Below, piece after piece: positions 1 to 6,403 of a DNA stretch of 9,354 nt. Source of the DNA: RGIG3009 sp964433065 (GTDB taxonomy: Bacteria; Bacillota; Clostridia; Oscillospirales; Acutalibacteraceae); NCBI GenBank assembly GCA_964433065.1, contig CAYSPZ010000063.1, positions 1 through 9,354 on the forward strand, given 5' to 3'. The notes beneath the pieces were generated by a model, which was not told the DNA's origin, did not search any database, and worked only from the letters and a program-made list of their open reading frames with translations. A program made the position numbers and the translations under genes. The stretch's first letter is position 1. Each line of letters begins with the position of its first letter.

Positions 1-257
1 TCGCGTTCCTTACATTCCTCTACCGTATACTTGGGAGTGTCATCCAGCCGGTAATCAATGAATTCCAGCATTAAGTTCCCCGTATAATCGGTGATCGCGG
101 TGGCATCGTTGAAGACGTCACGCAGACCCTCCTCCAAGAACCAACGATACGAATCCTTCTGCACTTCAATGAGGTTGGGCATATCCAACACTTCATTGAT
201 CTTCGCGAAGCTCATACGGGTGGTTTTTCCCAGTTGTACCGGTTTGATATTAACCAT
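1..257 (-). CDS. rpoB: RNA polymerase beta subunit, N-terminal fragment
   Basis: This encodes the beta subunit of DNA-directed RNA polymerase, which forms much of the catalytic core for transcription. Only the first 85 codons lie in the window; the gene continues past the left edge. My reverse-strand translation begins MVNIKPVQLGKTTRMSFAKI, followed by an INEVLDMPNLIEVQKDSY-type segment and a W-FLEEGLRDVF segment, then TGNLMLEFIDY and an ending in VEECKER. This order matches the start of the RpoB protrusion domain in Firmicutes. The ATG at 257 is chosen because an in-frame alternative is absent and the ATG at 267 reaches a stop after five codons. A CAGGAG ribosome site lies at 270-275, 12 nt upstream, which is slightly long. 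No rplJ or rplL lies upstream within the window; the neighbouring gene is divergent, and rpoB has its own strong promoter. Identity is secure; full length cannot be judged. Confidence 0.97.
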   Translation of the reverse strand, partial: MVNIKPVQLGKTTRMSFAKINEVLDMPNLIEVQKDSYRWFLEEGLRDVFNDATAITDYTGNLMLEFIDYRLDDTPKYTVEECKER

Positions 258-288
258 AGGCTTCCATCACTCCTGTTTATGAATTACC

Positions 289-304
289 TGCCGTTTGCAC
301 GGCA
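289..304 (-). other. Hairpin with GCAA tetraloop in the rpoB leader
   Basis: Read on the minus strand, TGCCGT, GCAA and ACGGCA form a perfect 6-bp stem closed by a GNRA-class tetraloop. It lies about 14 nt upstream of the rpoB ribosome site. No U-tract follows, so it is not an intrinsic terminator. A role in mRNA stability or translational control of rpoB is possible but is inference. Confidence 0.5.
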
Positions 305-357
305 AAGACACGGGTTTGCTACGGTCGTTCATCGGCAAGATTTGGCAGAAAAAAGTA

Positions 358-386
358 TTGCATTTTTATCGCATTTGTGATACACT
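358..386 (+). promoter_or_regulatory. Weak candidate promoter for the serine hydrolase lipoprotein
   Basis: TTGCAT (358-363), a 17-nt spacer and TACACT (381-386) preceded by TGA give an extended -10 arrangement. Agreement with the sigma-A consensus is only moderate. It would leave a 5' leader of more than 200 nt before the ATG at 612. A TATAAT at 490-495 is a competing -10, but it lacks a properly spaced -35. Confidence 0.3.
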
Positions 387-415
387 ATATACGATAATTC
401 GCCTATCTCCCCATG

Positions 416-435
416 ATGATACAGTATACTATCAT
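416..435. repeat. Dyad symmetry over the predicted rpoB transcription start
   Basis: Arms ATGATA (416-421) and TATCAT (430-435) flank an 8-nt centre, and a perfect 8-bp palindrome AGTATACT sits at 423-430, slightly off centre. The element overlaps the rpoB -10 box and start point, a typical operator position. It could also be chance symmetry in AT-rich DNA. Confidence 0.35.
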
Positions 436-459
436 ACAGGATTTTTTTGATGTTGTCAA
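431..459 (-). promoter_or_regulatory. Strong sigma-A-type promoter for rpoB
   Basis: On the minus strand the perfect -35 TTGACA (459-454) is followed by a 17-nt spacer and the -10 TATGAT (436-431), 11 of 12 consensus bases. The predicted start is near 424, giving a leader of about 167 nt. The DNA upstream of the -35 (roughly 480-500) is very A/T-rich and could act as an UP-type element. The strength fits a core transcription gene driven separately from any ribosomal protein genes. Confidence 0.85.
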
Positions 460-479
460 TGCATTTTCGAAAATTGACA
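454..479. repeat. Inverted repeat carrying divergent TTGACA hexamers
   Basis: TGTCAAT (454-460) and ATTGACA (473-479) are perfect 7-bp inverted arms around a 12-nt centre. The left arm is the rpoB -35 read on the minus strand. The right arm gives a perfect TTGACA on the plus strand, but no good -10 stands 16-18 nt beyond it; the only TATAAT is 10 nt away. This may be a protein binding site or coincidence. Confidence 0.4.
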
Positions 480-596
480 GCTTTTTTTATATAATTTTTC
501 GCTTTTTCCAAAATTTTGGATTTTTACCCCCGAACAGATGGAAAAAGTTACCGAAAAAGAGAGCAAGGAACACACGGCTGGGTTGTTTGTTTTGAA

Positions 597-602
597 GGAA
601 GG
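597..602 (+). promoter_or_regulatory. Ribosome binding site fixing the lipoprotein start at 612
   Basis: GGAAGG lies 9 nt before the ATG at 612. It overlaps closely with the ATG at 603 (no spacing), which argues against that start. It also lies inside any product begun at 516. Confidence 0.75.
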
Positions 603-611
603 ATGTTCACA

Positions 612-1679
612 ATGAAGCAAGGAAAACGGTTGACAAAAGCGGTGGCATTACTCGTTTTGGTATGTCTGTTGACGACACTGTGCGGTTGCACGGGGAACGG
701 GCAGAGCGATACCACCACGACGGCGGGTACCACCACCGTACCGACCACCACCCGCACCACCGGTACCCCCACTACCTTTTATGCGGCGGCAGAGCCGACG
801 CTGGAAGTGAGCAGTCCGACGGGTGAGCGTCCCAACGCTGAAGCGATGGAACGGTTGGCATCGCTGTGCAAAGCCTACAAAGGGCAAGTGTCTTTATATT
901 ATAAGGATTTAGAGAGTGGGTACACCATCATGTTCGCGCCGGATGAGCGGTATCAGGCGGCGAGCGTTATCAAGGCGCCGTACGTGAAATACCTGTTGTC
1001 GACGGGGGTGGACCTGAACGAAGAACTGACCTTGCAAAACAAGCAAGGGTATTCGTACGTTGACCAGTTCCCGACGGGTACGAAAATCAAGGTCGGCGAC
1101 TTGATGGAATACGCGGTGCGGTACAGCGACAATACCGCGTACCAGATGCTCAACAAACGGTTCGAGTTTACGGGGTTCAACGCGTATTCCGACAGTGTCG
1201 GCGCGACCTGTAACAAAAAAGCGAACCTGACCCTGCAGATGCCTAAACCGCGCTTCGGATATCTGTCGGCGCGGGACGTGGGGTTGTATTTTGAAGATAT
1301 CGCGGCATATATCAACAAGGGTGACGACAATGCGAAGAAACTGTTTGCGTGGATGATCACTACCACCGACCTGCAACAGTTGCCGGAAGGGTATTCGGGT
1401 AAGACGTACGATATGGAAAACTTACGCGATCCTGCCGCGCTGGATGCCGCGTACAACGCGCGGTTTGAGGGATATACCATCGCGCACAAATACGGGCGGA
1501 TGGATTCCACCTCGGCATGGAGTCGCGCGTATCACGACGGCGCGATCGTGTGGCGCGATCACCCGTACGTATTGGCGGTGACCACCAACCTCGACGCGAC
1601 CAAGAGCGATGCGAACGAATTTTATCACGACGTGGCATCGTTGGTCGATCAGATCCACAACGCGTGGTACCAATATTAA
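612..1679 (+). CDS. Lipoprotein serine hydrolase, class A beta-lactamase-like fold
   Basis: The 355-residue product is a predicted surface lipoprotein with a penicillin-recognising-type serine hydrolase domain. Residues 1-26 are a lipoprotein signal: MKQGKR, a hydrophobic stretch, then L-C-G-C with the lipidated cysteine probably C26. Residues about 33-55 form a Thr-rich linker. Family motifs follow in order: SVIK with nucleophile S118 and K121, SDN at 172-174, and HKYG at 292-295 in the place of the KTG triad, followed by an AIVW strand. I see no ExxxN-type omega-loop glutamate between SDN and the SARDVG helix (about 219), the residue class A beta-lactamases use for deacylation. A cell-wall peptidase-like or non-antibiotic role is therefore as likely as beta-lactamase activity. 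The start at 612 is preferred over an upstream ATG at 516 because of GGAAGG at 597-602 and the signal sequence. The gene is monocistronic, with a terminator directly after it. Family assignment is good; substrate is unknown. Confidence 0.85.
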   Translation: MKQGKRLTKAVALLVLVCLLTTLCGCTGNGQSDTTTTAGTTTVPTTTRTTGTPTTFYAAAEPTLEVSSPTGERPNAEAMERLASLCKAYKGQVSLYYKDLESGYTIMFAPDERYQAASVIKAPYVKYLLSTGVDLNEELTLQNKQGYSYVDQFPTGTKIKVGDLMEYAVRYSDNTAYQMLNKRFEFTGFNAYSDSVGATCNKKANLTLQMPKPRFGYLSARDVGLYFEDIAAYINKGDDNAKKLFAWMITTTDLQQLPEGYSGKTYDMENLRDPAALDAAYNARFEGYTIAHKYGRMDSTSAWSRAYHDGAIVWRDHPYVLAVTTNLDATKSDANEFYHDVASLVDQIHNAWYQY

Positions 1680-1685
1680 AAGGAG

Positions 1686-1722
1686 AGCCGATGTTTCAAA
1701 GCAGGAAACATCGGCTTTTTTT
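1686..1722 (+). terminator. Intrinsic terminator after the serine hydrolase gene
   Basis: A perfect 12-bp stem (1686-1697 with 1705-1716) encloses a 7-nt loop and is followed by an uninterrupted T-run through 1722. It starts 6 nt after the stop codon. It insulates the lipoprotein gene from the proBAC promoter, whose -35 begins about 11 nt downstream. Confidence 0.95.
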
Positions 1723-1732
1723 GACAAAAAAA

Positions 1733-1761
1733 TTGACGGGTACAGGGGAATGTGCTACAAT
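1733..1761 (+). promoter_or_regulatory. Extended -10 promoter for proBAC
   Basis: TTGACG (1733-1738), a 17-nt spacer and TACAAT (1756-1761) match 10 of 12 consensus positions. TGC immediately before the -10 adds an extended -10 element. The predicted start is near 1768, leaving a short leader of about 39 nt, too short for a T-box or a sizeable riboswitch. A second TTGACA at 1721-1726 would need a spacer of 29 nt and is not usable with this -10. Confidence 0.85.
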
Positions 1762-1806
1762 ACGGTTATTATCATATGGTATCACCATCGCAAAGAAGGG
1801 TTTTAT

Positions 1807-2571
1807 ATGCGCATTGTTGTAAAAGTCGGTACGTCCACGCTTGCTCACGCGACGGGGCATTTGAACATCCGTCGGGTGGAGGAGTTGTGCCGCGTATTGA
1901 GTGATCTGAAAAACGCGGGTCACGAAGTGATCTTGGTTTCGTCTGGCGCTATCGGTATGGGTGTCGGGAAACTGGGGTTAAAAGGCCGACCGCAGGATAT
2001 GGCGACCAAACAAGCCGCCGCCGCGGTGGGACAATGCGAACTGATGTATACTTACGACAAATTGTTTGCGGAATACAACCACACCGTTGCACAGATCCTG
2101 CTGACCGGTGCGGATCTGCGGGACGATGGACGGCGAGGGAATTTCCACAGTACCTTGTTCCGTCTGCTCGAGATGGGTGTGTTACCGATCATCAACGAAA
2201 ACGACAGTGTGGCGACCGACGAGATCTCCATCGGTGACAACGACACGCTCGGTGCGATCGTGGCGGTCAACGCGGAAGCGGATCTGCTGATCTTGTTGTC
2301 GGATATCGACGGGTTGTACGATGCCGATCCGCACCAAAATCCCGATGCGAAATTGTTACCCGTCGTGCGGGAACTGACCGACGATATTTTGAAATTGGCG
2401 GGTGGTAAAGGCTCGTCGCTCGGTACGGGCGGTATGACCACCAAACTGCAGGCGGCGAAGATCGCGACCGAAGCGGGGATCGATATGGTGATCGCCAACG
2501 GTGCCGATCCGCAAAATCTCTACCGCATTGTGGACGGCGAGGCGGTCGGCACGCGGTTTGTAGGAGAATGA
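1807..2571 (+). CDS. proB: Glutamate 5-kinase, short form without PUA domain
   Basis: This enzyme phosphorylates L-glutamate with ATP to gamma-glutamyl phosphate, the first committed step of proline synthesis in the cytosol. The 254-residue product is an amino acid kinase fold: KVGTS at 6-10, VSSGAIGMG at 44-52, NENDSV at 130-135, GDNDTLGA at 143-150, SDIDGLYD at 165-172 and GTGGMTTK at 206-213. It ends right after the kinase domain, so the C-terminal PUA domain found in many homologues of about 370 residues (such as E. coli ProB) is missing. A natural short form is likely, because the frame is intact and proA follows directly. The ATG at 1807 is supported by AGAAGGG at 1794-1800, 6 nt upstream; the frame is open further upstream but crosses the terminator and promoter. 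Its stop is 5 nt before the chosen proA start. Feedback inhibition by proline is usual for the family but cannot be read here. Confidence 0.96.
   Translation: MRIVVKVGTSTLAHATGHLNIRRVEELCRVLSDLKNAGHEVILVSSGAIGMGVGKLGLKGRPQDMATKQAAAAVGQCELMYTYDKLFAEYNHTVAQILLTGADLRDDGRRGNFHSTLFRLLEMGVLPIINENDSVATDEISIGDNDTLGAIVAVNAEADLLILLSDIDGLYDADPHQNPDAKLLPVVRELTDDILKLAGGKGSSLGTGGMTTKLQAAKIATEAGIDMVIANGADPQNLYRIVDGEAVGTRFVGE
2562..2566 (+). promoter_or_regulatory. Ribosome binding site inside the end of proB, for proA
   Basis: AGGAG overlaps the last codons of proB. It stands 10 nt before ATG 2577, 7 nt before GTG 2574 and only 1 nt before ATG 2568. It therefore favours 2577 (or 2574) as the proA start and suggests translational coupling to proB. 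Confidence 0.65.
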
Positions 2572-2576
2572 TAGTG

Positions 2577-3836
2577 ATGACGACACAGGATATTTTACAT
2601 ACCGCCAAAGCGGCGGCGCCGACAGCGGCGGTGCTTACCACCGAACAGAAAAATGCGGCATTGTTACAGATGGCAGACTGTCTGGTCGCACACACCGATG
2701 CGATCTTACAGGCGAACGCGCAGGACGTGGAAGCGTCATGCGGGGTGTTGTCCGACGTGATGATCGATCGCTTAGCGTTGACCGAGTCGCGTATTCGCGA
2801 TATGGCGGACGGGATCCGCGCGGTCGCGGCGCTGGAAGACCCTGTCGGTCGGGTGCTGGAACACATCGACACCGAAACGGGTCTGCACATTGATAAAGTC
2901 AGCGTCCCGATGGGGGTGACGGCGATGATCTACGAAAGCCGTCCCAACGTGACCTCCGACGCGGCGGTACTGGCATTCAAGAGCGGTAATGCGTGTGTGT
3001 TGCGCGGCGGTAAAGAGGCATTCCGTTCTTCGCTTGCGATCGTGGAAGCGTTGCGCGAAGGGTTAAAAAGCGCCGGTATCTGTGAAGATCTGATCCAGTT
3101 GGTGCGGGATACCACGCGGGAAAGTGCGCGGGAACTGATGACCGCCAAAGGGTTGGTGGATCTGCTCATTCCGCGCGGCGGTGCGGGACTGATCCGCAGT
3201 TGCGTGGAAAACGCTACCGTCAATTGCATTGAAACGGGGACGGGTATCTGTCACGTGTACGTGGACAAGGATGCCGACCTCGATAAAGCGATAAAGGTTC
3301 TGTATAATGCGAAGACCAGCCGTCCGTCGGTGTGTAATGCCGCCGAAGTGTGTCTGGTACATCGCGATATCGCGGCAACGTTTTTACCGCGCTTAAAGCA
3401 GGCGCTGGTGGACGGTCGCGTTGCGGACGGTCTTACCCCCGTTGAATTGCGGTTGAATACCGATGCCGCCGCGATGGTGGACGGAACACCCGCCGCGGAC
3501 AACGATTTTGATACCGAGTTTTTGGATTATATTTTAGCGGTCAAGGTGGTGGACGACGTGACCGAGGCGGTGGCGCATATCCGCCGTCATTCGACGGGAC
3601 ACAGCGAGGCGATCCTGACCGAAAACGCCGATACGGCGGCGGTCTTCACTGCGGGTGTGGACAGTGCGGCGGTGTACGTCAACACCTCGACGCGGTTTAC
3701 CGACGGCGGTGTGTTCGGGCTGGGATGTGAGATCGGTATCTCCACCCAAAAATTACACGCGCGCGGACCGATGGGACTTCGGGAACTGAACACCTACAAA
3801 TATATCATCCGCAGTGACGGATGTGTAAGGGGGTAA
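2577..3836 (+). CDS. proA: Glutamate-5-semialdehyde dehydrogenase (gamma-glutamyl phosphate reductase)
   Basis: This enzyme uses NADPH to reduce gamma-glutamyl phosphate to glutamate 5-semialdehyde, which cyclises to pyrroline-5-carboxylate. The predicted 419 residues fit the usual length of roughly 415. Aldehyde dehydrogenase-type features are visible: the YESRPNVT segment near 119-126, SGNACVLRGGKEA near 136-148, IPRGGAG near 198-204, the catalytic cysteine C253 in SRPSVCNAAE, and the conserved C-terminal stretch GVFGLGCEIGISTQKLHARG around 378-397. Three starts are possible (ATG 2568, GTG 2574, ATG 2577). I chose 2577 because AGGAG at 2562-2566 is well spaced only for the later ones. The gene sits between proB and proC with almost no spacing, so the three are surely co-transcribed, and ProA probably receives the labile acyl-phosphate directly from ProB, as known for this pair. 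No damage to the frame is seen. Confidence 0.97.
   Translation: MTTQDILHTAKAAAPTAAVLTTEQKNAALLQMADCLVAHTDAILQANAQDVEASCGVLSDVMIDRLALTESRIRDMADGIRAVAALEDPVGRVLEHIDTETGLHIDKVSVPMGVTAMIYESRPNVTSDAAVLAFKSGNACVLRGGKEAFRSSLAIVEALREGLKSAGICEDLIQLVRDTTRESARELMTAKGLVDLLIPRGGAGLIRSCVENATVNCIETGTGICHVYVDKDADLDKAIKVLYNAKTSRPSVCNAAEVCLVHRDIAATFLPRLKQALVDGRVADGLTPVELRLNTDAAAMVDGTPAADNDFDTEFLDYILAVKVVDDVTEAVAHIRRHSTGHSEAILTENADTAAVFTAGVDSAAVYVNTSTRFTDGGVFGLGCEIGISTQKLHARGPMGLRELNTYKYIIRSDGCVRG
3827..3833 (+). promoter_or_regulatory. Ribosome binding site at the proA-proC junction
   Basis: AAGGGGG within the last proA codons stands 7 nt before ATG 3841 and 4 nt before GTG 3838. It favours the ATG as the proC start. 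Confidence 0.65.
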
Positions 3837-3840
3837 CGTG

Positions 3841-4650
3841 ATGGCAATCTATCGTGCAGGATTTATCGGTGCGGGGAATATGGGCGGTGCGCTCGCGCTC
3901 GCCGCGTGTAAGACCACCGATTGCAGGAGTATCGTGCTCGCGGACAACGACAGACAAAAGGCGCAGACGCTGGCGGACAGTTGTAACTGTATTGCGGCGG
4001 ACAACGCGACGGTGGCGACCAACTGTGAGTTCATCTTTTTAGGGGTCAAACCGCAGGTGTTGCCGCAACTGCTCGACGAACTGGCGCCCGTGTTGGCGGC
4101 GCGCAACGACCGTTTCGTGTTGGTCACGATGGCGGCGGGGATCTCCATCGGTGCGGTGGAACAAGGTGTCGGCGGGGACTATCCCGTGATCCGTATTATG
4201 CCGAACACTCCCGTGGCGATCGGCGAGGGAATGGTATTGTACGCGCAAAACGACGCGGTTACGATGGAAGACGAACAGGCATTTTTACGGTTGATGAGCG
4301 CCGCGGGTTGTCTTGACAAATTAGACGAAAAACTCATCGACGCGGGTAGCGCGGTATCGGGTTGCGGTCCTGCGTTTGCCTATCTGTTTATCGAAGCGTT
4401 GGCGGACGGCGGTGTCGAGTGCGGGTTACCGCGCGACAAAGCACTCCGCTACGCGGCGCAGACGGTGCTTGGTGCCGCCGAAATGGTACTCTGTACCGGT
4501 AAGCATCCCGCTGAATTGAAAGACGCGGTGTGCAGTCCCGGCGGTACCACCATTGCAGGAGTACACGCGCTGGAAAAAGGCGCGTTCCGCAACGACGCGA
4601 TGAGCGCGGTGGGCGCGGCTTACCGACGCACGTTGGAACTGAAGAAATAA
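3841..4650 (+). CDS. proC: Pyrroline-5-carboxylate reductase
   Basis: This enzyme reduces pyrroline-5-carboxylate to L-proline with NAD(P)H, the last step of the pathway. The 269 residues match the family's usual length of about 270. The N-terminal Rossmann fold opens with the dinucleotide-binding loop GFIGAGNMG at 7-15. FLGVKPQ follows at 66-72, MAAGIS at 97-102 and RIMPNTP at 118-124. The C-terminal dimerisation and substrate domain carries SGCGPA at 173-178 and the signature CSPGGTTIAG at 231-240. A GTG at 3838 is an alternative start just upstream; ATG 3841 has the better ribosome spacing. The start lies 4 nt after the proA stop, so it is the third gene of the proBAC operon. A hairpin terminator begins 7 nt after its stop codon. 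Clustering all three genes with a single promoter suggests the operon alone supplies proline from glutamate. Confidence 0.97.
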   Translation: MAIYRAGFIGAGNMGGALALAACKTTDCRSIVLADNDRQKAQTLADSCNCIAADNATVATNCEFIFLGVKPQVLPQLLDELAPVLAARNDRFVLVTMAAGISIGAVEQGVGGDYPVIRIMPNTPVAIGEGMVLYAQNDAVTMEDEQAFLRLMSAAGCLDKLDEKLIDAGSAVSGCGPAFAYLFIEALADGGVECGLPRDKALRYAAQTVLGAAEMVLCTGKHPAELKDAVCSPGGTTIAGVHALEKGAFRNDAMSAVGAAYRRTLELKK

Positions 4651-4657
4651 AAGAGAA

Positions 4658-4684
4658 ATGCCCGACGGCTTAGCCGTCGGGCAT
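4658..4684. terminator. Bidirectional terminator between proC and the GH2 gene
   Basis: A perfect 12-bp, GC-rich stem (4658-4669 with 4673-4684) closes on a 3-nt loop. On the minus strand it is followed by a T-rich stretch (TTCTCTTTTATTT), and on the plus strand by CGTTTATTT. It lies in the 37-bp gap between two convergent stop codons, so it probably ends both transcription units. Neither T-run is uninterrupted, so efficiency may be moderate. Confidence 0.85.
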
Positions 4685-4687
4685 CGT

Positions 4688-6403
4688 TTATTTGGTGATG
4701 GCTTGTTGTAAGCGGTCGGCGAGGTCGCGCAGACGGGTTTTGGATACCTTGCAGACTTTTCGGTCGTAGGTGAGCAGACCGTTGATCTCTTCTTCCACGT
4801 CGGACACCTGCGTGTAGACGGCGGCGCACAATCCTTGCGGGATGGCGGGGAGGATCTGGGTTTCGTACAGTTGGACGATGGCGTCTTCCAGCGCGTCGGC
4901 GGACGAGAACGAACGGTAACCGTAGGAACGCGCGGGACAATAGACGTGCCCGTCGACGGGGTAGGTGTAACCGCCGAATTCCGATAATACGAGCGGTCGG
5001 TCGGTTGGTTTCGGTACGGTGAACGGTTTAAAGTACACGTGGCGACTGTCCACGTCGCTCGGCGCGCCCGCAAACCAACCCGACGCGGTGTCGATAAACC
5101 GCGACGTGTCCAATTGACGGAATTGTTCGTAGACGGCGGCACTGTCAAACTGACCCCATCCCTCGTTGAAGATGGTCCAGTAGCAGATGCACGGATGATT
5201 GTACAGTCCCGTCACCGTTTGTGCCATTCCCTCCAAAAACGCGTGGCGGGTGGTGGGGTCGCGGTGCAGGTGACGGTCGTCGAGTTTTTGCAGACCGACG
5301 GTCGGCAGGGCGGTATCGCGGATAAAGGAATAGTCCCCGTTGTTGACCATATCCTGAAACACGATCATACCCAGTCGATCGCAGTCGTAATAAAATTGTT
5401 CGGGTTCCACCTTGATGTGTTTGCGCAGGGTGTTAAACCCCAACGCTTTCATTGCGCGGATATCCTGCTCGTACCCGTCGGGGGTGGCGGGTAAAAACAG
5501 ACCGTCGCTGTAATACCCTTGGTCGAGCAGACCGTGGAAGAAATACGGTTTTCCGTTCAGGCACAGACGGGGAAAGCCGTCCACCGTTTCGACCGTTAGA
5601 GTACGCATTGCAAAATACGACGATACGGTGTCGTCGCCCGCGTTCACCGTAAACCGATACAGGTACGGGTCTTCGGGTGACCATACGCGCGGATTCGACA
5701 ACACGATCGACGCGCGACCGCGCAGCATCGGCGCGACCAATTCGCCGTTCGGGGTGTGTAAGGTGACGGTGGCGGTATCGATCCCGTCCGCCGTCAGTTG
5801 TACCGATTCGGCAGAGGTCTGAATACGCAGAGCACGGATATAGGTGTCGGGAACGCTCTCGCACCATACCGTCTGCCAGATACCGCTCGTGGGGGTATAC
5901 CACATACCGTGTGGTTTTTCGCATTGTTTGCCGTAGGGTAACACGTGGGTTTGCAGATCGTCCCACGTGCGGACGACAAGCGTATTTTCGGGTTGCAGAT
6001 GGTCGGTGATGTCAAACGAAAACGGTTGGTAGCCGCCGTGATGTTCACCGAGTAATTCGCCGTTTAAGTAGACGGCGGCGTGTTGATCGACCGCGCCGAA
6101 ATGCAACAGTACGCGGCTTTTTACAAATCCGTCGGGCAAGGAAAATACACGGCGGTAAAATAAGCTGGTGTGTCGTTTGAAGGTGCGGTGAATACCTGAA
6201 AGCAACGATTCGGGCGGGAACGGGACGCGGATGGTTTCGCCGAAGGTGTCGGGGATGGTATTGTTTTTCGATTCGCAAAAGTCCCATTCCCCGTTTAAGC
6301 AGAAAAAGGAGTCGCGTTTGAGTTGCGGGCGGGGATAGGTCTGCCACGGGGTGCCGTGCAAGGATTCCCCGCTTTTGGTGAACAGATCAACCGTCTTTTT
6401 CAC
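4688..6403 (-). CDS. Glycoside hydrolase family 2 beta-glycosidase, cytosolic
   Basis: This is a predicted retaining beta-glycosidase of 571 residues. The order of parts fits GH2: an N-terminal jelly-roll sugar-binding domain (about 20-185, with NGEWDF at 37-42 and VYLNGELLGEHHGGY at 111-125), an Ig-like domain (about 186-275), then a TIM barrel. The acid/base is probably E414 in FNEGWG, and the nucleophile E475 in LSEFGG. A TQVSDVEEEINGLLTYDRK segment at 531-549 closes the barrel. No NxK motif of the kind that marks beta-glucuronidases is seen there, so galactoside, mannoside or other beta-glycosides remain open. There is no signal peptide, so it should act inside the cell on imported substrate. 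It starts with GTG, preceded by AAGGAGG 8 nt upstream, and overlaps the end of the transporter gene by 17 nt, which implies co-expression. The length is short for GH2 but complete, with no extra C-terminal domains. Confidence 0.92.
   Translation of the reverse strand: MKKTVDLFTKSGESLHGTPWQTYPRPQLKRDSFFCLNGEWDFCESKNNTIPDTFGETIRVPFPPESLLSGIHRTFKRHTSLFYRRVFSLPDGFVKSRVLLHFGAVDQHAAVYLNGELLGEHHGGYQPFSFDITDHLQPENTLVVRTWDDLQTHVLPYGKQCEKPHGMWYTPTSGIWQTVWCESVPDTYIRALRIQTSAESVQLTADGIDTATVTLHTPNGELVAPMLRGRASIVLSNPRVWSPEDPYLYRFTVNAGDDTVSSYFAMRTLTVETVDGFPRLCLNGKPYFFHGLLDQGYYSDGLFLPATPDGYEQDIRAMKALGFNTLRKHIKVEPEQFYYDCDRLGMIVFQDMVNNGDYSFIRDTALPTVGLQKLDDRHLHRDPTTRHAFLEGMAQTVTGLYNHPCICYWTIFNEGWGQFDSAAVYEQFRQLDTSRFIDTASGWFAGAPSDVDSRHVYFKPFTVPKPTDRPLVLSEFGGYTYPVDGHVYCPARSYGYRSFSSADALEDAIVQLYETQILPAIPQGLCAAVYTQVSDVEEEINGLLTYDRKVCKVSKTRLRDLADRLQQAITK

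Larger units (their letters stand above)
258..611. other. Divergent intergenic control region between rpoB and the serine hydrolase gene
   Basis: This 354-base AT-rich stretch has no credible gene. It holds the rpoB promoter (431-459, minus), a roughly 167-nt rpoB leader with a GCAA-loop hairpin (289-304), a weak candidate plus-strand promoter (358-386), a TATAAT hexamer (490-495), an inverted repeat that supplies facing TTGACA-like hexamers (454-479), and a dyad across the predicted rpoB start site (416-435). The two small open frames here (60 codons each) lack ribosome sites and overlap the promoter, so they are not called. Confidence 0.7.

Noticed and set aside
474..495. TTGACA followed by TATAAT as a plus-strand promoter
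   Set aside because: The spacing is 10 nt, far short of the 16-18 nt needed by sigma-A polymerase, so the two boxes cannot work together.
329..595. Two small open frames (329-511 minus and 413-595 plus) in the intergenic region
   Set aside because: Neither has a Shine-Dalgarno sequence. Both cross the rpoB promoter, and the encoded peptides show only AT-driven composition.
516..611. An upstream ATG at 516 that would lengthen the serine hydrolase by 32 residues
   Set aside because: It has no ribosome site and would bury the lipoprotein signal peptide behind a charged leader. GGAAGG at 597-602 clearly serves ATG 612.
1609..1806. A 66-residue N-terminal extension of ProB from an ATG at 1609
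   Set aside because: It would overlap the end of the hydrolase gene and run through the terminator and promoter. The kinase fold begins exactly at ATG 1807, with a good ribosome site.
5039..5494. A 151-codon plus-strand frame opposite the GH2 gene, and similar long antisense frames over the MFS and proline genes
   Set aside because: These are antisense shadows of strongly coding, GC-biased genes. They have no recognisable domain and no start signals.
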